Of a stretch of 13,770 bases of DNA, positions 6,084-13,703 are shown piece after piece (the stretch's first letter is position 1; the number at the start of each line of letters is the position of its first letter). Under the pieces are notes generated by a model. It was not told where the DNA came from, did no database searches, and worked only from the letters and a program-made list of their open reading frames with translations. The position numbers were made by a program, and so were the translations under genes. The stretch comes from CAYUYV01 sp964522525 (GTDB lineage: Bacteria; Pseudomonadota; Alphaproteobacteria; JAJFIK01), in the NCBI GenBank assembly GCA_964522525.1, contig CAZFWG010000107.1:1-13770 (forward strand). Reading direction: 5' to 3'.

Positions 6084-7970
6084 CTATTCGATGACGAATT
6101 CCATATCTTCGCCGTCGGACGCCGTATTGGATATGAGGGGATCGACCCGGTAAGGCTTGTGCTCTTCCGCGGCCGGTGCCACGTCGTAACCCAAGGCCAG
6201 AAAGATTTCGCGATATTTGGGCTCGAAGCGGGCAAGGTGATCGCGCATTTCGTCCGGCTGACGCATGTCAAAACGGTCCGCGCGGTTGCGGGCGATCACG
6301 GTCATGTTGGCCAGATCCACAGCATTCGTCGTCGGCGCGCCCAGCCGGTACATGATCGTCCGCTCCAGGAGCATCTCCGACTTTGAGATGTTGTCGAAAG
6401 CAACGACCGACCCTTTCAGGATATGGGGCGTCAGCGCGTTGCGTGTCGCGCCTTCCATGTAGATGGTGCGGATGCGCCGGTGATTGCCGATTTTCTGAGC
6501 GGGTCTGCCGTCAACCTCGAACATCTTCCACAGCGCGTTTTTGAGTTCGCGGGCCTCCGCCGCCATATCCTGCTTTTCGTCTTCCTGCTTCCAGATTTCC
6601 GGAAGACCTTTGAGCAGCGGATCCTTAAACACCGTCTCGAGCATCGCCGCGCGCCCGGTGAAATTCGCCCGCAGGCGGTCAGGCCACTCCTTGGGCTTTT
6701 CAAACGGGACAACGGACGTGCCTTGGCCCTGGCCGATGACGTGCAGGCCCTCTCCTCCATCGGGTTGGGGCCGAACGGCCTGCTGGACAGCCTGATCACT
6801 GCTTTCAAGGAAGGTCTTGAGGGTCTCGATCACATGCTTTTCGTCGAGGCCGCGCAGATAGTCGGCAACGTTTTCCTTGGATGCATCCCAACCGGCGCCA
6901 TCTTCCTTGCCATTTGCCTTGAGTAGTTTCTGAAGGCCCTTCAGGGCGAGGAGGGCGTTGTAGGAATCATTGAATTTGAGGCCCGGATCCTGGGGGCCGA
7001 ACAGGAAGATATACGAGTCATAGCCCTGATCCAGCATATAGCCCCGATAATATTCCTCATACCGCTGGACATAAGGGTCCGCAGGCCGGGAGGCCAAGTC
7101 CCGGTGGTCCGTCGACTGAAGTTCCGAAGACCATCCCTCGTAGTACTCGACCTCGACCGGTCCGCGCTCGTCGCCACTGCGCACGACGAAAACGCCTCGC
7201 TTCAGATAGGGATTGTCGAAGACATAACTTTGAAAGACCGCGCCTTCGAAAGGATGGGGATCGGTATCGTTATCCTTGAAGTCCTTGCCCGGATCATCAA
7301 GACCGGTGGCCATCCGCATGGAATGGAACACCAAGTCCCCATGGCCAACACCCGCATAGACCAGCTTTTTCATGACGTCGGGCTTGTCCTTGATCAGATT
7401 GACCGGGATCGGTGCGTCAAGAAAGCCGGCCTTCTCAAGGAAATCATGGACGAGGGTCAGGCGGGTGCCCTTCGGCTCCCGGCAGATCCGTTCACGGTCA
7501 GCGGCATCGAGGAGGCGGCGCAATTGAACCGTGATCCTCCGAGTGCCGAGCCGGGGGCCCGTGTGTTTGAGCATGGCGCGATGGGTGTCCCGCGCCTTCT
7601 TCCAGGCCTCGGTGCCGCGCTCCGCCTTCAGATAGACGTCCAGCGCCTTGTCACGCTCCTTGGCATAGAAATCACGCATCAGCGAGACGACCCCGCCGAG
7701 TGTGTAAAACCCATCTTCTTCGATCTTGACGAGTGCCTTCTGGACCTTGATGCGTTGATCAAGCGCCGTGGCCTCGCCATCGACAGGCAGGCCGAAAATC
7801 GGGGAATCGTCTCCGGTGATCTGGAGGCGGATCCAGGCGAAACAGCCTTCGATCCCGTTCCAAAGCGCCGTGAAGGGATTCCAAAACCCACCGGCCGGCC
7901 GGCCGTCGGTCGACCCGCCGTCGGTCTCCGGTGCCATCCCCTTAGGGTCCTGCGTCGGTTGATCGCCCAT
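6084..7970 (-). CDS. Unrecognised 628-residue protein
   Basis: I do not recognise this family. The first 28 residues are low complexity (Gly, Pro, Asp, Thr rich). A Trp/Phe-rich amphipathic patch FWNPFTALWNGIEGCFAWIRLQI (29-51) follows; it is too broken by polar residues to be a confident membrane helix. Residues 68-160 are highly charged and probably helical. The middle (205-330) is rich in aromatic and acidic residues, e.g. YYEGW at 276-280 and YEEYYRGYMLDQGYDSYIFLFGPQDPG at 304-330. A linker near 400-420 precedes a helical stretch (430-490), and the C terminus (495-600) contains IYMEGATRNALTPH and LGAPTTNAVDLANMTVIARNRADRFDM. No signal peptide, Walker motif or catalytic signature is evident, so a cytosolic location is inferred. 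Base composition resembles the neighbours. The start has GGTGAG just upstream. The gene is probably monocistronic. Confidence 0.8.
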   Translation of the reverse strand: MGDQPTQDPKGMAPETDGGSTDGRPAGGFWNPFTALWNGIEGCFAWIRLQITGDDSPIFGLPVDGEATALDQRIKVQKALVKIEEDGFYTLGGVVSLMRDFYAKERDKALDVYLKAERGTEAWKKARDTHRAMLKHTGPRLGTRRITVQLRRLLDAADRERICREPKGTRLTLVHDFLEKAGFLDAPIPVNLIKDKPDVMKKLVYAGVGHGDLVFHSMRMATGLDDPGKDFKDNDTDPHPFEGAVFQSYVFDNPYLKRGVFVVRSGDERGPVEVEYYEGWSSELQSTDHRDLASRPADPYVQRYEEYYRGYMLDQGYDSYIFLFGPQDPGLKFNDSYNALLALKGLQKLLKANGKEDGAGWDASKENVADYLRGLDEKHVIETLKTFLESSDQAVQQAVRPQPDGGEGLHVIGQGQGTSVVPFEKPKEWPDRLRANFTGRAAMLETVFKDPLLKGLPEIWKQEDEKQDMAAEARELKNALWKMFEVDGRPAQKIGNHRRIRTIYMEGATRNALTPHILKGSVVAFDNISKSEMLLERTIMYRLGAPTTNAVDLANMTVIARNRADRFDMRQPDEMRDHLARFEPKYREIFLALGYDVAPAAEEHKPYRVDPLISNTASDGEDMEFVIE

Positions 7971-8004
7971 CGCTCACCCGCCTCTTGTCGACACTGCCTT
8001 GCGT

Positions 8005-8049
8005 GGAACTGTCTCGCCCGGAACTGTCTCGCCCGGAACCGTCTGACCC
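8005..8049. repeat. Three tandem copies of a 15-base repeat
   Basis: The unit GGAACTGTCTCGCCC occurs exactly at 8005-8019 and 8020-8034, with a third diverged copy (two changes, GGAACCGTCTGACCC) at 8035-8049. It lies 35-79 bases upstream of the start of the unrecognised 628-residue gene, in its presumed leader. A protein-binding or recombination-derived repeat are both possible. Confidence 0.85.
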
Positions 8050-8164
8050 GGGTTTCGCCGGTCTGTCCCGATCTTTAGGGCCTCATATGGGCCCACCGAT
8101 GCTCGAGCCCTTGTCCCACCAGAGCGTCAAGCCAGTTCCATTTTACCCGGATTCCGGCGGCTGG

Positions 8165-8178
8165 AGGGAGTACTCCCT
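8165..8178. promoter_or_regulatory. Perfect 14-base palindrome, operator candidate
   Basis: AGGGAGTACTCCCT is a perfect inverted repeat with no spacer, in the 342-base gap between the 69-residue membrane protein gene and the 628-residue gene. Its size and dyad suit a dimeric regulator site, about 195 bases before the downstream start. No regulator gene is nearby. Confidence 0.35.
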
Positions 8179-8207
8179 GTGGCCCCATCGCCCGATCTTC
8201 ACCCCAC

Positions 8208-8235
8208 AGTGTATCCCAAGTTGGGTCAAGTCCAA
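8208..8235 (-). promoter_or_regulatory. Putative promoter of the 628-residue protein gene
   Basis: On the minus strand TTGGAC (8235-8230), a 16-base spacer and TACACT (8213-8208) resemble a sigma-70 promoter. The spacer contains the odd palindrome CCCAACTTGGG (8225-8215), which could be an operator. The implied leader of over 200 bases is long and would contain the 14-base palindrome and the tandem repeats. Confidence 0.35.
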
Positions 8236-8312
8236 GCGGTCACAGACTTTATTCTGACTCGAAACGGGACTTACCCCTTGATAGACCCTGCCAAATGGTC
8301 ACGACTTACGCG

Positions 8313-8522
8313 CTAAAAGCGAGATCGGCCTGTTTCAATACCCGCAAGGTTGAGGAGATGCGCCATCAGCAAAATGCCCAGGACCACGCACCCGATCAGG
8401 ATCGTGGTCCAGGGAACGAGACGCACATTGTTGGGATCCGGCTCCCGCGCTGAACGTATCCGGGCAAAAAGACCTAAAATGGCACAAGCCCCAAGGCCGA
8501 CCAGCGTGCTCCACAAGCCCAT
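8313..8522 (-). CDS. Small two-helix membrane protein
   Basis: A 69-residue protein with two predicted transmembrane helices: roughly residues 3-20 (LWSTLVGLGACAILGLFA) and 38-58 (PWTTILIGCVVLGILLMAHLL), joined by a charged segment RIRSAREPDPNNVR. The C-terminal HLLNLAGIETGR tail resembles, as I recall, short conserved alphaproteobacterial membrane proteins of unknown function. Its start is 39 bases after the spoVR stop on the same strand with no terminator between, so it may be the last gene of the prkA-DUF444-spoVR transcript. A GGGA sequence about ten bases upstream is a modest ribosome site. The function is unknown; a short frame like this is less certain than its neighbours, but its hydrophobic pattern is not random. 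Confidence 0.6.
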   Translation of the reverse strand: MGLWSTLVGLGACAILGLFARIRSAREPDPNNVRLVPWTTILIGCVVLGILLMAHLLNLAGIETGRSRF

Positions 8523-8561
8523 GTCGAAAATCCCGGCCCGTTATTCCCGGAAACGGCGCCC

Positions 8562-10088
8562 CTATTGCGGATCGGCGCTCACCAGTTCCACATCGTGGCC
8601 CCACAGCCGGCGCACAAGGCTCAATGTGTCTTCCCGCCCTCGCTCGCTCAAGGGCACGCCCCGATGGGGCGTGTGTTCGAGCCGCAGTCGCCGATCGCCC
8701 CGCAAATTGGCCTCGACGACCTGAATATTGGGCTCAAGCCGGCCGATATCATAGCTCTGGGCGAGAGCATCGCGCACCTGGCGGTAGCCCGTCTCGTCAT
8801 GGATGGCGGTGACCTCGTAATAGGGCGTGTCCGCCTCATCATGCAGCTCGAACAGGCGCAACTCCCGCATCAAGTGGGGGCTGAGGAATTGCAGGATGAA
8901 GCTCTCGTCCCGGAAATTGGCCCAGGCATCGCGCAGGACCGCGCGCCAGTCGCCGCCGGCGATATCCGGGAACCAGGCCTTGTCTTCGTCCGTGGGCGCC
9001 TCGCAGATGCGCTTGATGTCGCTCATCATGGCAAAGCCTAAGGCATAGGGGTTGAAGCCGCGATAGCGCGGATCATCGAAGCCCGGCTGGAAGACCACTT
9101 GAGAGTGGCTGTGCAGGAACTCCAGCATGGTGCCTTCGGACAATTGGCCCCGTTCGTAAAGGGCGCTCATGATGTAATGGTGGACGAAGGTCGCGCAGCC
9201 CTCGTTCATGACCTTGGTCTGCTTCTGGGGATAGAAATACTGGGCTATGTTGCGCACGATGCGCAGGATCTCGCGCTGCCAGGGGCGCAGGATCGGGCTG
9301 TATTTCTCAAGGAAATAGAGGAGATTTTCCTCCGGCAGCTGCATGCGCTGACGGTCCTCCTCGACGAGTTCCTCAAGCTCCGTGCGCGGCGCGGCCTCGG
9401 CCTTGTCGTCGTCGCGGCCGGGCATCTGGGGCAGGGTGCGCCACAGATCATTGAACGTCGCATGGTCATGGGCGAGGCGCCGCTTGACCTTTTCCAACTG
9501 TTCCTCTTCGGACAGGCGGGGGGGCCTTGCATAGCGGAACACGCCCTGATCCATCAGGGCATGGGCCGCGTCGACGATCTGTTCCACCGCTTCCGTGCCG
9601 TATTCGTCTTCGCAGGCGGAGATGTAGCTCTTGGAGAAATTCAGATAGTCCAGGATCGCTTCCGCATCCGTCCACTGACGGAAAAGATAGTTGTTCTTGA
9701 AGAAGTGGTTGTGTCCCATGGCCGCATGCGCCATGACCAGCGTCTGCATGGTCATGGTGTTCTCTTCCATGAGAAAGTTGATGCACGGATTGGAATTGAT
9801 CACGATCTCATAGGCGAGCGCCGTGTAGCCCTTCTGGTAGAGGGTCTGTTCCCGGGCAAAGACCTTGCCGAACGACCAGTGATGGTACATGAGCGGCATG
9901 CCATGGGAGGAATAGGCGTCGAGCATCTGCTCGCTCGAGATGATCTCGATTTGATTGGGATAAAGATCAAGGCCCAGATCCTCGATCGCGATTTCCTCAA
10001 TGGCGTCATAGGTCCGCTTGAGGATGTCGAAGTCCCAGTCATTGTCTTCAAATAGGAGAGGGCGCGTGCCCTGGGTTGCCGCTGTCAT
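8562..10088 (-). CDS. spoVR: SpoVR/YcgB family protein
   Basis: A 508-residue SpoVR family protein, close to the roughly 510 residues of E. coli YcgB. The Bacillus subtilis member is needed for spore cortex formation; in non-sporulating proteobacteria the gene travels with prkA and DUF444 and is induced by stress or starvation, but the biochemical role is unknown. Characteristic segments are LFEDNDWDFDILKRTYDAIEEIA near the N terminus, DLYPNQIEIISSEQMLDAYSSHGMP (41-65), MYHHWSFGKVF (67-77), LAYEIVINSNPCINFLMEENTMTMQ (91-115), HAAMGHNHFFKNNYLF (121-136) and, further on, NEGCATFVHHYIM. The many His, Glu and Asp residues hint at a metal site. The start ATG overlaps the DUF444 stop as ATGA with GGGAG upstream, implying coupled translation; an in-frame ATG five codons earlier is less likely. 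It is cytosolic by lack of signals. Confidence 0.94.
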   Translation of the reverse strand: MTAATQGTRPLLFEDNDWDFDILKRTYDAIEEIAIEDLGLDLYPNQIEIISSEQMLDAYSSHGMPLMYHHWSFGKVFAREQTLYQKGYTALAYEIVINSNPCINFLMEENTMTMQTLVMAHAAMGHNHFFKNNYLFRQWTDAEAILDYLNFSKSYISACEDEYGTEAVEQIVDAAHALMDQGVFRYARPPRLSEEEQLEKVKRRLAHDHATFNDLWRTLPQMPGRDDDKAEAAPRTELEELVEEDRQRMQLPEENLLYFLEKYSPILRPWQREILRIVRNIAQYFYPQKQTKVMNEGCATFVHHYIMSALYERGQLSEGTMLEFLHSHSQVVFQPGFDDPRYRGFNPYALGFAMMSDIKRICEAPTDEDKAWFPDIAGGDWRAVLRDAWANFRDESFILQFLSPHLMRELRLFELHDEADTPYYEVTAIHDETGYRQVRDALAQSYDIGRLEPNIQVVEANLRGDRRLRLEHTPHRGVPLSERGREDTLSLVRRLWGHDVELVSADPQ

Positions 10089-11437
10089 CGGGGCATCTCC
10101 CATGCGCTTACGGGCGTGGGACCGGCCGCCATGGGTCCGCGCGGGGAGAACAGTTCACGGAACACGGGAAACACGTCACCAGGCCGCGCAATCCGTTTCA
10201 TGGCGAAATGGTTCCAGCGATCATGGACATCCCTGTAGGCCCGCCATAACTCCGCCCCCGTCTCTTCGTCGGAGAACACCTCGAGTTCCCGTTCGTCCAG
10301 GATCTCGATATAGGCGTAGTGACGGCAATGGGGCAGAACATCCGTATTGAGCAGATCAACACAGCGCGCCGCGTCGCCCGACTGGGTATAGCCGTCCGAG
10401 GCCTGGGCCACATAGATGTTCCACTGATCCGGCGCATAGCGGTCCCGCCACACCTTCTTCATCTCCTCGATTGCCGTCGACACGATGGTGCCGCCGGATT
10501 GCCGGGAATAGAAGAAGGTGTCTTCGTCGACCTCCTGGGCCTCGTGGGTGTGCCGGATAAAGATGATGTCGAGCCGTTCATAGCGGCGCTTCAGGAACAA
10601 ATGGAGCAGCATGAAGAAACGCTTGGCCAGGTCCTTTTCCCGCTCGCCCATGGAGCCGGAGACATCCATCAGGCAGAACATCACGGCGCGGGTCACCGGC
10701 ACGGCCTGCTGCTCGAAAGCGTTGTAGCGCACATCGATCGGATCGATGAAGGGGATCCAGCGGCGCTTCGCCTCCAGCGCTTCCAGCTCGGCGATCAGAC
10801 GGCGCCGTTCCGCGTGATCCTCCGCCGTCGGATCGGCCTTGGCCTCAAGCTCGAACAGGCGGGCCTTCAAGTCGTCCACTTCCCCCGTCTGGGGGCGCCC
10901 GAGGGCGATGCGCCGGCCATAGGCATGGCGCATGGTCCGGATGAGATTGAGCTGGTTCGGCGTGCCCGCATGGGTCAGGCCCGACCGCCGCCAGCTCAGA
11001 TGGGTTTGATCCGGATTGGCTGTTTTTTCCAGATTGGGCAGTTCCAGATCATCAAAGATCAGGTCGAGGATTTCGTCCTGGGACAGGGTGAACTGGAAAT
11101 CGTCCTCGCCCTCCCCCTGATTGGCGGCGTCCTTGCCGCCTTCACCCTTCCCGCCCCGGGGCTTGCGAATGCGATCACCGGTGCCGAATTCCTTGTTGCC
11201 CGGATGAACCATGTCCCGTTCGCCCCCTGATGAGGAGAGGCGAAAGCGCGGTTCCTTGGTGCCCTTGGCGGGGATGGCGATGTTTTGATCCTTGTCGAAA
11301 TCGCGCACGCCGCGCGTCTTCATCGACTCCTGCACCGCCTCCTTGATCTGGGCACGGGCACGGCGGATGAACCGCTGCCGGTTCGCCAGGCTCTTGCCCT
11401 TCGGATTGAGCCGGCGGTCAATAAAATGCGTGCCCAT
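10085..11437 (-). CDS. YeaH/YhbH family protein (DUF444) with von Willebrand-like domain
   Basis: A 450-residue DUF444 protein (E. coli YeaH, B. subtilis YhbH family). The N terminus FIDRRLNPKGKSLANRQRFIRR is the family hallmark. The middle (65-115) is a Gly/Lys/Glu-rich linker. A coiled-coil-prone charged stretch spans about 185-225. The C-terminal half is a von Willebrand factor A-like domain: FCLMDVSGSMGEREKDLAKRFF with the metal-site signature DxSxS at 258-262, then LDIIFIRHTHEAQEVDEDTFFYSRQSGGT (289-317). Such domains usually mediate metal-dependent protein binding, so a scaffold for PrkA or SpoVR is a reasonable inference. The start is uncertain: 11437 matches the family N terminus, while 11476 has a better ribosome site (AAGGGG). 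The gene lies between prkA (about 110 bases, with a hairpin) and spoVR (ATGA overlap). Confidence 0.93.
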   Translation of the reverse strand: MGTHFIDRRLNPKGKSLANRQRFIRRARAQIKEAVQESMKTRGVRDFDKDQNIAIPAKGTKEPRFRLSSSGGERDMVHPGNKEFGTGDRIRKPRGGKGEGGKDAANQGEGEDDFQFTLSQDEILDLIFDDLELPNLEKTANPDQTHLSWRRSGLTHAGTPNQLNLIRTMRHAYGRRIALGRPQTGEVDDLKARLFELEAKADPTAEDHAERRRLIAELEALEAKRRWIPFIDPIDVRYNAFEQQAVPVTRAVMFCLMDVSGSMGEREKDLAKRFFMLLHLFLKRRYERLDIIFIRHTHEAQEVDEDTFFYSRQSGGTIVSTAIEEMKKVWRDRYAPDQWNIYVAQASDGYTQSGDAARCVDLLNTDVLPHCRHYAYIEILDERELEVFSDEETGAELWRAYRDVHDRWNHFAMKRIARPGDVFPVFRELFSPRGPMAAGPTPVSAWEMPR

Positions 11438-11521
11438 GACATCCCATACTTTCACGTGATCCGGCGTTCCGCCCATCGATCCCCTTGCCGTTTTGGGGTC
11501 GATACGGAGCGAATTCTCGCG

Positions 11522-11542
11522 GGCGCCCTTCAAACGGGCGCC
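11522..11542 (-). promoter_or_regulatory. Hairpin between prkA and the DUF444 gene
   Basis: GGCGCCC and GGGCGCC form a perfect seven-base-pair, all G-C stem around a seven-base loop, only four bases after the prkA stop codon. No T tract follows on either strand, so it is not a standard intrinsic terminator. It could protect the prkA message 3' end or reduce readthrough, making PrkA more abundant than the two downstream proteins. Confidence 0.6.
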
Positions 11543-11546
11543 AGGC

Positions 11547-13496
11547 TCAACCGGCCTTGTTCACCCGCATATACCATTCGACGAGGCGGCGCACCTGACG
11601 CTGGGTGTATCCCCGCGCGATCATGCGGTCGACGAAATCATTATGCTTGCTTTGGGTGTCGCTGTCTTTCTTGGACTCGAAACTGATCACGGGCAGCAGG
11701 TCTTCGACCTGGGTGAACATGCGCTTTTCGATCACGGTGCGCAGTTTCTCGTAGGACGTCCAGGCCGGGTTGCGCCCGCCATGCTGGGCACGGGCCCGCA
11801 GGCTGAATTTGACGACCTCGTTGCGGAAATCCTTGGGGTTCGCGATCCCGGCGGGCTTCTCGATCTTGGAAAGCTCCTGGTTCAACGTATCCCGATCGAG
11901 GAGCTGGCCCGTATCGGCGTCCTTGAAGTCGAGATCCTCGATCCAGGCATCCGCATAGGAAATGTAGCGGTCGAACAGATTCTGTCCGTATTCGCCATAG
12001 GATTCCAAATAGGCCTTCTGGATCTCCTTGCCGATGAACTCCGCATAGCGCGGTGCGAGATCCGCCTTGATGAATTCCAGAAGACGCTTTTCCTGGTCCT
12101 CCGGCAACTGTTCCCGGCGGATCGACAGTTCGAGCACATACATCAGATGGACCGGGTCGGCGGCCACTTCCGCCGTGTCGTAGTTGAAGGTCTCGGACAG
12201 GACCTTGAAGGCGAACCGCGTGGAAATCCCGCGCATGCCTTCATCGATCCCCGCCGTATCCCGATATTCCTGGTGGGACTTGGCCTTGGGGTCCGTGTCC
12301 TTGAGCTTCTCGCCGTCATAGACCCGCATCTTGGAATAGAGGCTTGAATTCTCGTGTTCCTTGAGCCGCGTCATGACGGAAAACTGCGCCAGCATTTTCA
12401 GGGTTTCCGGCGCGCAGGACGCATCGCCCAGCTCGCTCCCCCCAAGGAGCTTTTCATAAATCTGTGTTTCCTCCGTGACCCGCAGGCAATAGGGCACATT
12501 GATCACGCAGATCCGGTCCAGGAAGGCCTCATTGTTCTTGTTGCTCTTGAACATGGACCATTCGGCTTCGTTCGAATGGGCCAGGATCGTGCCCTGGAAG
12601 GGAATGGGGCCGAGAGCCTCCGTCCCCGTATAATTGCCTTCCTGGGTTGCGGTCAGGAGAGGGTGGAGCACCTTGATCGGTGCCTTGAACATCTCGACGA
12701 ATTCGAGCATGCCCTGATTGGCATAGCACAGGCCCCCGGAATAGGAGTAAGCGTCCGGATCATGCTGGGCGAAATGCTCGAGCTTGCGGATATCCACCTT
12801 GCCCACGAGACTGGAGATGTCCTGATTGTTCTCGTCCCCCGGCTCCGTCTTGGCGATGGCGATCTGCTTCAGTTTTGACGGATACAGACGAACGACCTCA
12901 AAGCGGGAAATGTCGCCTTGGAACTCGTCGAGCCGCTTCACCGCCCAGGGGGACATGATGCTGTTGAGGCGCCTTTTCTCGATCCCGTATTTGTCTTCCA
13001 ACAGATCGGCCATCTGGCCTGAAGGCTGGAAAAGGCCCAAAGGCGATTCAAATACCGGGCTGATCTGGTCACCGGCTTTGAGCACATAGATGGGATAGAC
13101 TTCCATCAACTCCTTCAGCCTTTCGGCAAGGGAGGATTTTCCGCCCCCGACCGGACCGAGCAGATAGATGATCTGGCGCCGTTCCTCGAGACCTTGGGCG
13201 GCATGTTTGAAATAGCCCACGATCCGTTCGATCGTGTCTTCCATGCCGAAAAAGCTGGAGAAGGAGTCATAGACCTTGATGGTCCGATTGAAGAACACCC
13301 GGGAAAGGCGGGCGTCTTGGGAGGTATCAAAGAGGGTCGGCTCGCCGATGGCCTTGACCATGCGTTCCGCGGAACTCGCCACCATCATCGGGTCATCCCG
13401 GGCCGCGAGGAGGTAGTCTCTTAAGGACATGGCCTCCTGGCGCTCCCGCGCATAGGCCTCGGAAAAGAGGTCGAAAACGTCCAAATCGGTTGTCAT
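11547..13496 (-). CDS. prkA: PrkA family AAA+ serine protein kinase
   Basis: A 649-residue PrkA family protein (E. coli YeaG is about 644). It combines an N-terminal AAA+ ATPase domain with a C-terminal PrkA domain; family members have been reported to phosphorylate serine, and in E. coli YeaG acts in nitrogen-starvation and stress responses. The P-loop is GPVGGGKSS at 114-122. The region RTIKVYDSFSSFFGMEDTIERIVGYF (71-96) precedes it, as in homologues. Sensor-like sequences GTILAHSNEAEW (302-313) and the FLDRI arginine-finger candidate (325-329) lie within the ATPase domain. The C terminus ends RGYTQRQVRRLVEWYMRVNKAG. I chose ATG 13496 because MTTDLDVFDLFSEAYARERQEAMSLRDYL matches family N termini, with GGAG ten bases upstream; the open frame reaches 13673 but that extension is low-quality sequence. 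It is the first gene of the cluster and is cytosolic. Confidence 0.95.
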   Translation of the reverse strand: MTTDLDVFDLFSEAYARERQEAMSLRDYLLAARDDPMMVASSAERMVKAIGEPTLFDTSQDARLSRVFFNRTIKVYDSFSSFFGMEDTIERIVGYFKHAAQGLEERRQIIYLLGPVGGGKSSLAERLKELMEVYPIYVLKAGDQISPVFESPLGLFQPSGQMADLLEDKYGIEKRRLNSIMSPWAVKRLDEFQGDISRFEVVRLYPSKLKQIAIAKTEPGDENNQDISSLVGKVDIRKLEHFAQHDPDAYSYSGGLCYANQGMLEFVEMFKAPIKVLHPLLTATQEGNYTGTEALGPIPFQGTILAHSNEAEWSMFKSNKNNEAFLDRICVINVPYCLRVTEETQIYEKLLGGSELGDASCAPETLKMLAQFSVMTRLKEHENSSLYSKMRVYDGEKLKDTDPKAKSHQEYRDTAGIDEGMRGISTRFAFKVLSETFNYDTAEVAADPVHLMYVLELSIRREQLPEDQEKRLLEFIKADLAPRYAEFIGKEIQKAYLESYGEYGQNLFDRYISYADAWIEDLDFKDADTGQLLDRDTLNQELSKIEKPAGIANPKDFRNEVVKFSLRARAQHGGRNPAWTSYEKLRTVIEKRMFTQVEDLLPVISFESKKDSDTQSKHNDFVDRMIARGYTQRQVRRLVEWYMRVNKAG

Positions 13497-13611
13497 GCTG
13501 CCGCTCTCCATCCTGCCTGCCGTGTGTGTTCGCTTGCCGTCCGCCGCCTCGGTACGACCTGGAAACCGCGCCCAAGCCCCATGCGCCGACCTACAAATGC
13601 GTTGCCTCGTT

Positions 13612-13641
13612 CGCCCGTGATCGCGCACCGATCGCCGGGCG
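13612..13641 (-). promoter_or_regulatory. Two-part hairpin in the prkA leader
   Basis: CGCCCG pairs with CGGGCG (six pairs), and inside it GATCG pairs with CGATC (five pairs) around a five-base loop, with a small internal loop between. It sits about 115 bases upstream of the prkA start. I found no convincing sigma-54, EcfG-type or sigma-70 promoter in the 13497-13770 stretch on the minus strand, so whether the hairpin is transcribed is unknown. Confidence 0.4.
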
Positions 13642-13703
13642 GGGACTGGTCCGTAAACGGCGCATCCTCGCATTCTGCTTAAGATTTAGGCTGAGCTTGG
13701 TTA

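Noticed and set aside
8035..8062. EcfG-type promoter using GGAAC in the 15-base repeats
   Set aside because: At 16-17 bases after the GGAAC copies the sequence is not CGTT, and the orientation is away from the downstream gene.
11493..12347. Long plus-strand frame opposite prkA, and similar ones opposite spoVR (9099-10055), the DUF444 gene (10319-11230) and the 628-residue gene (7104-8078)
   Set aside because: Long antisense frames are expected in GC-rich coding DNA; each mirrors a strongly supported gene on the minus strand and has no ribosome site or recognisable motif.
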